Positions 17,231-25,912 are shown, counted from the stretch's first letter. The stretch is 64,000 bases of DNA from JACWAE01 sp963847595 (GCA_963847595.1 CAWKAJ010000002.1:1178001-1242000), one strand, 5' to 3'. Made by a program: numbers and translations. The notes: generated by a model from the letters alone, not told the origin.

Positions 17231-17273
17231 ATCAACCTACCCGCGTTTCCGAGTCCTGGGATATCCAACAAAC

Positions 17274-18017
17274 TCACAAATAGGGGAAAATGCTCTTCCT
17301 GATGGTTTCAAAGTTGCGTTTTATCTGCTCCTTTCCTTTTATGATCCCGGGACTGCCATATTGATGGCCGGTGAGCAAGTACTCGATATCCAGCTTCGCT
17401 ATCCGTTCGATGCTCACTTTAAGCGCCTCGGCGCTGCCGCCGGGGATGTCAACACGACCCGTGCTGCCATCGAATACCAGGTCGCCTCCCATGAAAATCT
17501 TCTCTTTAGGCCAATAGATGCCTATGTGTCCGTCGGAGTGGCCAGGGATAAGTATTATTTGGGCGACCAGGTCTTTGCCTAAACGCAACTCGCCCTCTGA
17601 GAGATATAAATCGGGGTGAATCTCAGGCATTTCGAAGCCCATTGACTTGAGAGCTTGGGCCATTTCTCCGCTGGCCAGTTTGAGGAATTCATTCTCCTCT
17701 TTGCCGATGGCAACCTGGGCTCCACTCATTTTCCTGATCTCCTCAGAAGCCCCGTAATGGTCAGGATGAGCGTGTGTATTGATTATTAAGCCAACGTCCT
17801 CAATCTTGAGGCCATCTTTTTTAATCTCTGAGATCAATCTATCCAGACATTTTTGCCTGGTCTCGTTAACCACCTGTCCGGGGTCCACCAGGACATGTTT
17901 GTTACCGGGAAGAGCATTTGCCACAAGATAAGAGTTGCAGTTATTGCCGTATTTCATCATCTCCTGCATGGTGACACCGGGCCAAAGGTAGGCATAGAAA
18001 TTATTTACCAGCTTCAA
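17274..18017 (-). CDS. MBL-fold metallo-hydrolase
   Basis: A 247-residue metallo-beta-lactamase-fold protein. NTHAHPDHYG (about residues 82-91) is the HxHxDH metal-binding motif; PGHSDGHIGIY carries the next His, MGGDLVFDG the bridging Asp, and LLTGHQYG the last His. This set is that of glyoxalase II-like and related thioester or lactone hydrolases with a dinuclear metal site. No partner domain is attached. It precedes the helical hypothetical gene in a two-gene leftward unit. Exact substrate unknown. Confidence 0.85.
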   Translation of the reverse strand: MKLVNNFYAYLWPGVTMQEMMKYGNNCNSYLVANALPGNKHVLVDPGQVVNETRQKCLDRLISEIKKDGLKIEDVGLIINTHAHPDHYGASEEIRKMSGAQVAIGKEENEFLKLASGEMAQALKSMGFEMPEIHPDLYLSEGELRLGKDLVAQIILIPGHSDGHIGIYWPKEKIFMGGDLVFDGSTGRVDIPGGSAEALKVSIERIAKLDIEYLLTGHQYGSPGIIKGKEQIKRNFETIRKSIFPYL

Positions 18018-18085
18018 TTGAACCCTCCATCATATTCGAAGTTTCCAGCCGGAATCATTATAACATCCCTGAGAAGGCAAAGAAC

Positions 18086-18114
18086 GTAAGGGCGGGTTTG
18101 AAACCCGCCCCTAC
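18086..18114. repeat. Palindromic intergenic element
   Basis: Ten-bp perfect arms (GGGCGGGTTT and complement, 18090-18110) around a single base, flanked by GTA and TAC. It sits between divergent genes, just upstream of the Zur promoter. It shares the GTA...TAC frame of the dispersed palindromes but has different arms. Confidence 0.55.
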
Positions 18115-18124
18115 AATAGCACTG

Positions 18125-18153
18125 TTGACAGGAAGGTGCTGCCGTGGTAGACT
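18125..18153 (+). promoter_or_regulatory. Promoter of the Fur/Zur gene
   Basis: TTGACA (18125-18130), 17-bp spacer and TAGACT (18148-18153), ending three bases before the operator palindrome, so a repressor bound there would cover the transcription start. Confidence 0.7.
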
Positions 18154-18155
18154 TC

Positions 18156-18178
18156 TAAATGAAACTAATTTTCATTTA
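18156..18178. promoter_or_regulatory. Fur/Zur-type operator, site 1
   Basis: Perfect 9-5-9 palindrome: TAAATGAAA (18156-18164), five bases, TTTCATTTA (18170-18178). It lies between the promoter and the start codon of the Fur-family gene, which points to autorepression. Sites 2 and 3 share the same half-site. Confidence 0.75.
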
Positions 18179-18187
18179 TACACTGCG

Positions 18188-18628
18188 ATGACATTTACAC
18201 AGAACAAGATAGCATCCATACTGAGGCAGCGAGGCTATAAAATCACGCCGCAACGGCGGGCTGTGTTGAATATAATCGCGCTCAGCCATGACCACCTCAC
18301 CCCCGCTGCCATATACGAGAAGGTTCAGGCAGAACACCCAAATATCGGCCTGGTCACTGTGTACCGCACGCTGGATATACTGGCTGAACTCGGGCTTATC
18401 TGTGAGGTGCATGCAGGTGGCAACTGCCGAAGCTATTTGATGAGGAGACCATCGGAACACCACCACCACCTGATTTGCTCCGACTGCGGTGCCGTGGTGG
18501 ACTTCACCGATTGCGACCTTGGCAAGCTGGAACAGAGAATATCTCGGGAAACCAGCTTCAAGATAGACGGCCACCTGCTTGAGTTCACGGGCCGCTGCAG
18601 GGATTGCCGGAGGCCAGCAAGAGTTTAG
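18188..18628 (+). CDS. Fur family metalloregulator, probably zinc-responsive (Zur)
   Basis: A 146-residue Fur-family repressor. The N-terminal winged helix has RGYKITPQRRAVLNII and LVTVYRTLDILAELGLI, the recognition region. The dimerisation domain has the His-rich HHHHLICSDCGAVVDF, and the C-terminus has CRDC, giving the two CxxC pairs of the structural zinc site. I start at ATG 18188; a longer frame from 18098 would run through the promoter and operator. Location between zinc-associated genes sharing its operator (COG0523 GTPase and zinc-type ABC transporter) makes Zur more likely than iron-sensing Fur, but the sequence alone does not prove the metal. Confidence 0.85.
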   Translation: MTFTQNKIASILRQRGYKITPQRRAVLNIIALSHDHLTPAAIYEKVQAEHPNIGLVTVYRTLDILAELGLICEVHAGGNCRSYLMRRPSEHHHHLICSDCGAVVDFTDCDLGKLEQRISRETSFKIDGHLLEFTGRCRDCRRPARV

Positions 18629-18667
18629 CAATTCTTTACATTTGAGAAACCTAGGAATTGTTCATCA

Positions 18668-18698
18668 CTTATAAATGAAAACAATTATCAATTATAAG
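18668..18698. promoter_or_regulatory. Fur/Zur-type operator, site 2
   Basis: A 31-bp near-palindrome with only three mismatched pairs, including outer arms CTTATAA and TTATAAG. It contains the AAATGAAA half-site (18673-18680) and a weaker TATCAATT half (18686-18693) with the same five-base spacing as site 1. It lies between the regulator gene and the COG0523 GTPase gene, about 90 bp upstream of the latter. Confidence 0.7.
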
Positions 18699-18785
18699 CG
18701 TGGTATGTAAAGAAACGATTGACAATGTAAAAGGATTCGCATACATGTCTCAGCTGGTTAATTAAATATCAGTGCGGGCTAAGGA

Positions 18786-19775
18786 ATGAAAGATGTATCA
18801 GATTGCAACATGAAAGCTCGGAAGGTTACCAGGATTAAGAATCCAGAACCGGACGTGCCCGGCCCCTGCAGAGTGGTCATCATAGCAGGTTTCCTAGGTA
18901 GCGGAAAGACGACTCTTCTCAAGCGATTGTTAGACTGGGAAATAGACCAGGGCATCCGTCCTCACGTCATCATGAGTGAGTTTGGCGATCTGGACATTGA
19001 TGGCATACTTATTAGCGATCGTAAAATAGAGTTGACCACCATCACCGGTGGCTGTGCCTGTTGCGACCTGAGGGCAGAGCTGTCCGATATTTTGGCTAGA
19101 GTTGTCAATAACTCGCCCAACTCTATCGTATTTATTGAGTCTACCGGAGTTGGTGACCCAGCCGGAATTCTGGAAGCGATCGGGCCAGTTCTAAAAAGAA
19201 AGGCAGTGGTGGTTGCAAATATAGTTGTTGTCTATGATTCCAGCCGTCATCCATTCACCGGTAAAGATGGCGAGTTAGTGAGACGACAGATGAAAACAGC
19301 GGATACCATCGTAGTGAACAAATGCGATCGGCTATCACCACTTGAAATTCAAAAAGTGGTGAGCGATATCAGCGAAGTGAACCAGTCAGCCGAGGTGGTA
19401 ACAACCGTTCAATGCAGTGTGGACATTGAGAAAATACTCACCGGGTACTCGAATATCAAACCGGAAGCAAGAACTGCCTCAACTTCGGATACCTTTCGCA
19501 CCCTCGGTTTTTTGATAGAATCACCGCTTTCTAGGAAGTTGCTGGAGAGATGGTTGAACTCTTTGCCCCCCAGTGTGGTGAGAGCAAAGGGATTTGTGGA
19601 GCTTGATGAGCAAAAGGGGTTATTCGAGGTGCAGGCGACTCGTGGACAGGTGAGTATAACTTCACTCATGACCGGCGTAAGACCGCAAGCCATGATTGTT
19701 CTGGTCACTCACCCAATGCGTACGGACGGATTGCTGAGAGGACTTAAAGGCTGCGTTGCTGGTTTCAAGCAGTAA
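18786..19775 (+). CDS. COG0523 (CobW/ZigA-like) GTP-binding metallochaperone
   Basis: A 329-residue G3E-family P-loop GTPase. GFLGSGKTT (about residues 36-44) is the Walker A motif, GGCACCD carries the CxCC metal-binding motif of COG0523 proteins, ESTGVGDP is the Walker B/switch region and VNKCD the guanine-specificity motif (NKxD). A CobW C-terminal domain follows from about residue 240. Zinc-regulated members deliver zinc to client enzymes when the metal is scarce, and the Zur-like operator upstream fits that. ATG 18810 is an alternative start eight codons in. Confidence 0.88.
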   Translation: MKDVSDCNMKARKVTRIKNPEPDVPGPCRVVIIAGFLGSGKTTLLKRLLDWEIDQGIRPHVIMSEFGDLDIDGILISDRKIELTTITGGCACCDLRAELSDILARVVNNSPNSIVFIESTGVGDPAGILEAIGPVLKRKAVVVANIVVVYDSSRHPFTGKDGELVRRQMKTADTIVVNKCDRLSPLEIQKVVSDISEVNQSAEVVTTVQCSVDIEKILTGYSNIKPEARTASTSDTFRTLGFLIESPLSRKLLERWLNSLPPSVVRAKGFVELDEQKGLFEVQATRGQVSITSLMTGVRPQAMIVLVTHPMRTDGLLRGLKGCVAGFKQ

Positions 19776-19992
19776 CGAAGTCCAGGAACTGTTAAACGAT
19801 TGTTGAAAAGAAGTCCTAATATAACAGAAGGGTGCTCAAGAATTAGATTTGGAGAGTTGGCGACTTGCGAAGCGAGTAAGAAATCGAACCTGGAAATATG
19901 AATTGGGGATGATAATTGTGGGCGATATTGTGGCTAGATTAACTCCCTGAGGCAAGACTAAACAAACGAACCAAAACAATGAGGTTAAAAAC

Positions 19993-20019
19993 ATGAAGAA
20001 AGCAATTCTGGGTAAATGA
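19993..20019 (+). other. Eight-codon open frame in the znuA leader
   Basis: ATG plus seven codons (MKKAILGK) then TGA, with GAGGT about seven bases upstream. It resembles the first residues of a lipoprotein signal peptide cut short, so it may be the remnant of a replaced binding-protein gene or a leader peptide. The rest of the 313-base gap 19776-20088 holds operator site 3 and no other gene that I can support. Confidence 0.25.
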
Positions 20020-20028
20020 TTGTTTATC

Positions 20029-20053
20029 GCAAATGAAACTATATTTCACTTGC
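20029..20053. promoter_or_regulatory. Fur/Zur-type operator, site 3
   Basis: A 25-bp palindrome with 10-bp arms and one mismatch: GCAAATGAAA (20029-20038), five bases, TTTCACTTGC (20044-20053). It contains the half-site AAATGAAA seen in sites 1 and 2 and ends 35 bp before the znuA-type start codon. Confidence 0.75.
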
Positions 20054-20088
20054 AATATTGGTACCTAAAATAAAGGAGGTCTCAACAA

Positions 20089-21048
20089 GTGAAGTTAATT
20101 GATAAAATGTCGCGGATACACAGACAAGTTATCCCAATGTGGTTGATCCTCGGTTTACTGGTCACGGGTTGCATGATAACTGCAGCCTGTTCAAATGGGG
20201 TCTCGACTCCTCCCAGTAGTTCCACAGGGGAGCCGGTGAAGGTTGTGGCGGCGGAGAACTTCTGGGGCAGCATTGCGGCGCAGGTCGGCGGGAGCCACGT
20301 GGATGTTACGAGCATTATCCAGGACCCCAACGCCGACCCCCATTCTTACGAACCGACCTCACATGACGCCAGGACCATTGCGGACGCGCAGTACGTTATC
20401 GCCAACGGCGCCGGGTATGATGCATGGATGGATAAACTGATCGCCGCTAATCCAGTGCCGGGCCGGAAGGTGCTCAACGTGGGCGATTTCTTCGGCAAGA
20501 AAGCAGGCGACAATCCCCACATGTGGTACAACCCCGACTATGTGACGAGCATTGTCGGCAAGATCCGTGATGATTTGAAGGCGATTGACCCGGCCGATGC
20601 GGGCGCGTTCGATCAGTCCGCCCAACAATACCTGGAAACCGGGCTCAAACAGTACAACGGCCTGATAAGCGACATCAAGGCCAAATACAGCGGAACGCCA
20701 GTCGGAGCAACCGAGAGCATTTTCGCCTATATGGCCCCGGCCCTGGGGTTGAACATTATCACGCCAGCCTCGTACATGAAGGCCGTCTCTGAAGGCGGGG
20801 ACATATCGGCTGCCGACGAGGCAACGGTCGAGCAACAAATCGCTCAGAAGCAGATCAAGATTCTAGTGTACAACAGCCAGAACACACCGCCTAATATCCA
20901 GATACTGCTCGACAAGGCCAAGGCTCAGGGCATACTGACAGTGACCATTACCGAGACCCTCGTACCGGAGACGGCGACCTTCCAAGACTGGCAATCAACC
21001 CAACTGCAAGGGATAGAGGATGCGCTCAAACAAGCGACGGGAAAATGA
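20089..21048 (+). CDS. znuA: Zinc/manganese-type ABC transporter substrate-binding lipoprotein
   Basis: A 319-residue cluster-A-I binding protein. GTG start at 20089 with AAAGGAGG nine bases upstream. A signal peptide (PMWLILGLLVTGC) ends in a lipobox, either LVTGC or TAAC, so the protein is probably lipid-anchored. Metal ligand positions are visible as His in DPHSYEP, His in NPHMWYNP, and Glu in ATESIFAY, which takes the place of the third His found in many ZnuA proteins. The low-complexity His-rich loop of many ZnuAs is absent. First gene of the A-C-B-B operon and downstream of operator site 3, so zinc is the best guess; manganese remains possible. Confidence 0.85.
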   Translation: MKLIDKMSRIHRQVIPMWLILGLLVTGCMITAACSNGVSTPPSSSTGEPVKVVAAENFWGSIAAQVGGSHVDVTSIIQDPNADPHSYEPTSHDARTIADAQYVIANGAGYDAWMDKLIAANPVPGRKVLNVGDFFGKKAGDNPHMWYNPDYVTSIVGKIRDDLKAIDPADAGAFDQSAQQYLETGLKQYNGLISDIKAKYSGTPVGATESIFAYMAPALGLNIITPASYMKAVSEGGDISAADEATVEQQIAQKQIKILVYNSQNTPPNIQILLDKAKAQGILTVTITETLVPETATFQDWQSTQLQGIEDALKQATGK

Positions 21049-21086
21049 CCCGGCTCGCACTCCTTGTGTTATAGGGAGGAACCAGC

Positions 21087-21950
21087 ATGAAATCGTCGAG
21101 TTCTTTGTTAGCGCAAGATGGGGCGCGCAAGCCTGTTGAGCCAGTCATCCATATTGCTGATGGCGCCGTTCGGCTTGGCGGGCAGACGGTTTGGGAGAAC
21201 GTCAATCTTGACGTGCAGCCAGGGGAATTCATTGCGATTCTTGGGCCCAACGGCTCGGGCAAGTCTACCCTGGTAAAAGTCATACTGGGGCTCATCTCGT
21301 TGAGCGCGGGAACCATCACGGTCTTCGGTCAGGCGGCGCGGAGTGGTCACCCGGGCATCGGTTACGTTCCCCAGCGGCGGCACTTTGACGCAGACGTCCG
21401 TATCCGCGGGCGAGACATAGTGCGGCTGGGCCTGGATGGAGGGCGTTGGGGCCCGCCTTTGCCGTTCTTGCACCCTCGGGAGGCAAAGGTTCTCCGGGAA
21501 CGGGTCCAAGATGTAATCGAAAGCGTCGGCGCGGCCGCCTATGCCGATCGTCCTATCGGCGAAATGTCCGGCGGGCAGCAGCAGCGGCTTCTCGTTGCCC
21601 AGGCACTGGTGACCGATCCCCAGATGCTTGTCCTCGACGAGCCACTGGATAGCCTGGATCTGGCAAACCAGCAGGCGATCGCCGGGATCATTCGCCGAAT
21701 CTCACGGGAAACCGGGGCGGCGGTCTTATTGGTGGCTCACGATATTAATCCAATCCTGTCATCGATTGACCGTGTGGTGTATATCGCACGCGGCCACGTG
21801 GCCGTGGGGGCTCCCGCGGAGGTGATCACGTCAGAGACGCTCTCGAAACTGTATAACTCGCCAGTGGAAGTTCTACGAGCGGGCGATGGAGGCCTGGTCG
21901 TGGTCGGGCATCCTGGGGAAGAATATATAAGCTACCATGAGCACCGCTGA
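21087..21950 (+). CDS. znuC: Metal ABC transporter ATP-binding protein
   Basis: A 287-residue ABC ATPase: Walker A GPNGSGKST, Q-loop YVPQRR, signature MSGGQQQR, Walker B MLVLDEPLDSLD and the H-loop VAHD. This is the ZnuC/MntB layout. It starts 38 bases after the binding protein and overlaps the first permease by 14 bases, indicating translational coupling. It energises import by the two downstream permeases. Confidence 0.9.
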   Translation: MKSSSSLLAQDGARKPVEPVIHIADGAVRLGGQTVWENVNLDVQPGEFIAILGPNGSGKSTLVKVILGLISLSAGTITVFGQAARSGHPGIGYVPQRRHFDADVRIRGRDIVRLGLDGGRWGPPLPFLHPREAKVLRERVQDVIESVGAAAYADRPIGEMSGGQQQRLLVAQALVTDPQMLVLDEPLDSLDLANQQAIAGIIRRISRETGAAVLLVAHDINPILSSIDRVVYIARGHVAVGAPAEVITSETLSKLYNSPVEVLRAGDGGLVVVGHPGEEYISYHEHR

Positions 21951-22842
21951 GCCTGGAGGGCCGCTGAAGTTGGCAGATCTCGCGACGCTGTTCCACTATC
22001 ATTTCATGCAGAACGCGTTCATCGCGGGCACGATAGTGGCCATCTTGGCTGGGATTGTGGGTTATTTCATGGTGCTGCGGAGCCAGAGCTTCGCTGGGCA
22101 CAGCTTGGCGAACGCGGGCTTCGCCGGGGCGACGGGAGCGGCGTTGTTTGGAGCGCCCCCCCTGCTGGGTCTGTTCGTGTCAGGCATAGTAGCGGCGGTT
22201 GGGATCCACTCGCTCGGACTTGGGGCGCGGTATTCGCGATATAGCGACGTGGCAATCGGCGCGGTTTTCACCGCGTCGCTGGCGTTAGGCTTCCTGTTTG
22301 TCGACCTGGCAACCTCACAATCGAACAGTATCTACAACGTGCTATTCGGGAACGTTCTTGGCATATCAGACACCGACGTGGTAATCACTGGGATCTCGGC
22401 GCTGCTCGTGCTGGCCCTGGTGATGCTGGTCGCCCGCCCGCTGCTGTTTGCGTCGGTGGACCCCGTAGTGGCTGCGGCACGCGGTGTGCCAGTAGGCTGG
22501 CTGGGACTTTGCTTCCTGCTGGTGCTGGCCCTAGTTGTCGCTGTGGCAGTTCAGGTGGTGGGAGTTCTATTGATCTTCGCCCTGCTTGTCACACCGGCAG
22601 CGACTGCGAGGCGGCTGTCTTCGCGCCCGACGGTTGCGATCGGCCTCTCTATAATGCTGGCGGTCGCCTGCACATGGTTAGGCCTGGTAGCTGGCTACTT
22701 CACTCCGTTTCCAGTGAGCTTCTTCATCACGACCTTGGCCTTTGGGTTTTACGTCCTAGTACGGCTTGGAAACGGCCTGCCTGGGCGAATAGTTACACTC
22801 CTACCATCACGGCAAGATTTTGTGAGGAGGCTACGTTGGTAG
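21937..22842 (+). CDS. znuB: Metal ABC transporter permease, copy 1
   Basis: A 301-residue integral membrane protein of the ABC-3 (ZnuB/MntC) family with about eight to nine hydrophobic segments. HYHFMQNAFIAGTIVAILAGI near the N-terminus, the FAGHSLANAGFAGATGAALFG region and RPLLFASVDPVVAAARGVPV are family blocks, the last containing the coupling region facing the ATPase. The G+C content is high: the 60 bases from 22441 are 68% G+C against about 52% in 18901-18960. Confidence 0.88.
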   Translation: MSTAEPGGPLKLADLATLFHYHFMQNAFIAGTIVAILAGIVGYFMVLRSQSFAGHSLANAGFAGATGAALFGAPPLLGLFVSGIVAAVGIHSLGLGARYSRYSDVAIGAVFTASLALGFLFVDLATSQSNSIYNVLFGNVLGISDTDVVITGISALLVLALVMLVARPLLFASVDPVVAAARGVPVGWLGLCFLLVLALVVAVAVQVVGVLLIFALLVTPAATARRLSSRPTVAIGLSIMLAVACTWLGLVAGYFTPFPVSFFITTLAFGFYVLVRLGNGLPGRIVTLLPSRQDFVRRLRW

Positions 22843-22889
22843 TCCTCGATGTTAGCTTTCCGCACCTGACGTGGAATCTATAGCTCGAC

Positions 22890-23747
22890 GTGTGGCAAAT
22901 GTTTCAGTACGAGTTCATGCGCAATGCTTTTCTAGCAGGCACGGCGCTGAGTATTGTTTCCGGCCTGGTGGGATATTTTGTGCTCGTCCGGCACCAGGCG
23001 TTCGCGGGCGAAGCACTCTCTGACGTCGCGTTCACCGGAGCGCTGGGTGGAGTGGTCCTGGGGATCAACCCCCTTGCGGGAATGATTGTGTTGACGATTA
23101 TGGGAGCGCTGGCAATGGGGTCATTTTCACCGCGGATAGGCGAACGCGACATCGCGGTCGGTACTGTTCTGGCATGGGTGCTGGGCCTCGGTGTTCTCTT
23201 TCTCAGCCTCTTCACCAGACACGTGAGCGGTAGCACGGGTTTTTCCGGAGTAACCGTGTTGTTTGGATCCATCCTCAGCATATCTGCCTCACAGACGAGG
23301 GTGATCGTCGTCGTGGCCGCAGGCATTGGGTTAGCGCTGCTGGTCGTCGCGAGGCCGTTGCTCTTTTCATCGGTAGACCCAGACGTGGCGTCAGCGCGCG
23401 GCATTCCCGTGCGGTTGCTAGGCTTGGTCTTCATGGTGCTCTTGGCAGTGACCGTGGCCGAAGCGGTACAGGCGGTTGGAGCGCTGTTGGTGTTTGCGCT
23501 CCTGTTGCTGCCAGCGGCCATCGCGCAAAGACTGACCACGCGTCCTTATGCTGCGCTTGGTTTGGCTGCTGTGCTTGCGGTCGGTTCGACCTGGTTGGGC
23601 CTCACGCTCGGGTTCTATTCGGGATTGCCAAGTAGCGTTTGCATCAGCTTGCTGGCATTTGGAGGATACGTTATCGTTATTGGATCAAGAGCCCTATGGC
23701 AACGGCTCACCGGCATGCGATATCGCGATAACCCGAACTCTTCATAA
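22890..23747 (+). CDS. Metal ABC transporter permease, copy 2
   Basis: A 285-residue ABC-3 permease, paralogue of the preceding gene. It shares the FMRNAFLAGTALSIVSGLVGYF opening, HQAFAGEALSDVAFTGALGG and RPLLFSSVDPDVASARGIPV. The GTG start at 22890 lies 47 bases after the first permease. Two adjacent permeases with one ATPase suggest a heterodimeric channel, as in some Mn/Zn importers, rather than a simple duplicate. Confidence 0.85.
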   Translation: MWQMFQYEFMRNAFLAGTALSIVSGLVGYFVLVRHQAFAGEALSDVAFTGALGGVVLGINPLAGMIVLTIMGALAMGSFSPRIGERDIAVGTVLAWVLGLGVLFLSLFTRHVSGSTGFSGVTVLFGSILSISASQTRVIVVVAAGIGLALLVVARPLLFSSVDPDVASARGIPVRLLGLVFMVLLAVTVAEAVQAVGALLVFALLLLPAAIAQRLTTRPYAALGLAAVLAVGSTWLGLTLGFYSGLPSSVCISLLAFGGYVIVIGSRALWQRLTGMRYRDNPNSS

Positions 23748-23871
23748 ATACCTGCGAAGGATGGAGGGCGACGGGACAACCAAAGCGATAGTGATGGATT
23801 TGGAGTAGCGGCGTCCGCCAGAGGTGGACTGGCAATGATATGTATGATGTAGGATTAAGGATCGAAGAAGT

Positions 23872-24687
23872 GTGATTCATATCGGGATGAACCCTAACAT
23901 GTTCACTGTCGGCTCATTCACCATGAGCTGGCATGGGCTGCTCATGTTGCTCGCCGTCCTGGCGGGCGTTATACTGGTGGCGAGACTGGCTAAAGAGAAA
24001 GGTTTTACCACCAAGGATGTCTGCTTAACTGCTCTCTGTGGCGTGGTCGGCGCGATAATCGGCGCCAGACTATTTAACGTTATCGACCAGTGGAGCACTA
24101 TCTATCAATATGACCCGAAGCAGGCGCTGTATTTCTGGGAGGGCGGCCTGGCCCTCTACGGAGCCCTTATCGGCTTCTTTGTTTTCGGCATCACGTATGC
24201 TGCCATAAGGAAGATGCCTTGGGGGAAGGTGGCCGACCTGGCTGCCCCAGGCATGATACTGGCTCAAGCCATAGGCCGCATCGGCTGCACGATAAACGGC
24301 GATGCCTATGGCACACCGACTTCGCTCCCCTGGGGTGTTCTCTATACTAACCCCAATGCAGCCTCTACCGCCGGCCCCTGGGTAAACGGGGTGTTGGTGG
24401 CAGGCCACCCCGTGCCTGTTTACGAGATTATCTGGGACCTCATAATCCTGGCCCTGCTCCTGCGACTGCGCAAGCGCCTGAAAAATGACTGGATGCTGTT
24501 CCTCATCTACGCTTCGCTTTATTCCGCTGGGCGGTTCGGGCTCGACTTCCTCAGAGGTGATGAGACAGCGGTGCTGGGCCCGTTCCACCAAGCGCAGGTC
24601 ATTTCACTGATAATCCTGGTGATAGCCATCCCTGAGCTTATCTCAGTTGCTAGACGTGCCCCACCGAAACCTGTGGAGGCTGATTGA
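23872..24687 (+). CDS. lgt: Prolipoprotein diacylglyceryl transferase, copy 1
   Basis: A 271-residue Lgt, the membrane enzyme that adds diacylglycerol to the lipobox Cys of prelipoproteins. Seven hydrophobic segments are visible. Signature GRIGCTINGDAYG (about residue 137) matches the Lgt motif GRIGNFINGE with Cys-Thr and Asp substitutions, the upstream FWEGGLALYGALIG carries the YGG-like region, and HPVPVYE is the H-P-x2-YE motif. GTG start at 23872. It is the first of two lgt genes separated by 325 bases; the two are quite different in sequence, so this is not a recent duplication. Confidence 0.88.
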   Translation: MIHIGMNPNMFTVGSFTMSWHGLLMLLAVLAGVILVARLAKEKGFTTKDVCLTALCGVVGAIIGARLFNVIDQWSTIYQYDPKQALYFWEGGLALYGALIGFFVFGITYAAIRKMPWGKVADLAAPGMILAQAIGRIGCTINGDAYGTPTSLPWGVLYTNPNAASTAGPWVNGVLVAGHPVPVYEIIWDLIILALLLRLRKRLKNDWMLFLIYASLYSAGRFGLDFLRGDETAVLGPFHQAQVISLIILVIAIPELISVARRAPPKPVEAD

Positions 24688-25012
24688 CGCCACCTGCGGG
24701 GCTCCTGGCGTGGCGGTCTGGTGTCCTCGGCAGGCTTGGCTTCGATAATCCAGGGCAAATATAGGGATGTTAGCAAATAGGAGATAGAATGTGAGACTTT
24801 TAAATGTGGGGGTATTGGGACGAAATGTGGTTTTGAGGTTAAAGATGAGAACCAGGATGAATTAATGAAAATCGTCGCTCCATGCCCACAGATGTTTGCA
24901 GCTGAATAAGAAGTTGCTTGATAACCTGTATGGTTGCACATTATACTAAAACTGAGCAGGTGGCTTAATCAGGGCTAGCGAAGAAGCTACGCAAAAGAGG
25001 TCATAGACACCG
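24688..25012. other. Intergenic gap between the two lgt genes
   Basis: 325 bases with no supported gene, RNA or repeat. Short open frames on both strands show no recognisable homology. A promoter for the second lgt gene is expected but I could not identify a convincing one. Confidence 0.4.
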
Positions 25013-25801
25013 ATGATAGTCATCAATGTGAATCCAGTAGCATTTTCCATCGGACCCATATCCGTCCATTGGTATGGATTGATGTATGCAGTGGGCATTA
25101 CTGTCGGCTTACTTGTAGCCTGGCCTTATGCCAGGTCTAAGGGGATCACTTGGACTCAGATCGAAAAGTTCCTTATTTGGGCCATCCTAGCCGGTCTTGT
25201 CGGTGCCAGACTATACTATGTCATCCAGCAGCCTTTGGGCCCTTACATCTCTGAGCCATGGCATATCCTGGCGTTTTGGGAAGGTGGAATGGCTTTTTAC
25301 GGCGCCATCTTCGGCGTAGTCATTGTACTGCTGATAGCGGGGTGGCGTCTCAAAATCTCGATTTTGAAACTTCTGGATGTCGGAGCACTCTTTGCTGTCG
25401 TCGGCCAGTTCTTCGGCCGCATCGGCAACTTCATCAACGGGGATGTTATCGGTTATCCCACCAATCTTCCCTGGGGAGTGGAGTATGCCAATCCCAACTC
25501 GTTCGCGCCTCGACACGACATAGCTTACCAGCCCGCGGCTGCCTACGAAGCGTTGGTAAACGTACTGCTCTTCGGCCTTCTTTGGTGGCTACGGAAGAAA
25601 GTGAAGCCAGGCATATTATGCTTCGTCTACATCCTTGGCTATTCTTTGGGTCAAATAATCGTGTTTGTATGGCGGGATAACGAGGTCGTATTCCATGGCC
25701 TGAAGGAGGCGCAGTTGACTGCCATAGGAGTCATAATAGTCGCCGTGGTTATTTTCCTAGTTCTGTTCAGACGGCAACGTAAACTAACAGACAAGACATG
25801 A
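25013..25801 (+). CDS. lgt: Prolipoprotein diacylglyceryl transferase, copy 2
   Basis: A 262-residue Lgt. The signature is GRIGNFINGDVIG (about residue 139), much closer to the canonical GRxGNFxNGE than in copy 1, with the FWEGGMAFYGAIFG region and QPAAAYE at the place of H-P-x-x-YE. The final QVI-type segment (SLGQIIVFVWRDNE) carries the C-terminal Arg. It probably is the housekeeping copy. Either gene could serve the lipoprotein encoded at 20089. No other lipoprotein-processing gene (lspA) is in the window. Confidence 0.88.
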   Translation: MIVINVNPVAFSIGPISVHWYGLMYAVGITVGLLVAWPYARSKGITWTQIEKFLIWAILAGLVGARLYYVIQQPLGPYISEPWHILAFWEGGMAFYGAIFGVVIVLLIAGWRLKISILKLLDVGALFAVVGQFFGRIGNFINGDVIGYPTNLPWGVEYANPNSFAPRHDIAYQPAAAYEALVNVLLFGLLWWLRKKVKPGILCFVYILGYSLGQIIVFVWRDNEVVFHGLKEAQLTAIGVIIVAVVIFLVLFRRQRKLTDKT

Positions 25802-25912
25802 AACGATTAAACGGGTAGGATCGATACTATTCTGCCTGACTATTCATAGTTTGGCGGCACCAGGTTTCTGAGGAAACCATGGTAACCCTGAGACAAGTTC
25901 AGGCCAGACGGT

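Noticed and set aside
18098..18187. Upstream extension of the Fur/Zur gene
   Set aside because: It would translate the promoter and operator; homology starts at MTFTQNKIAS.
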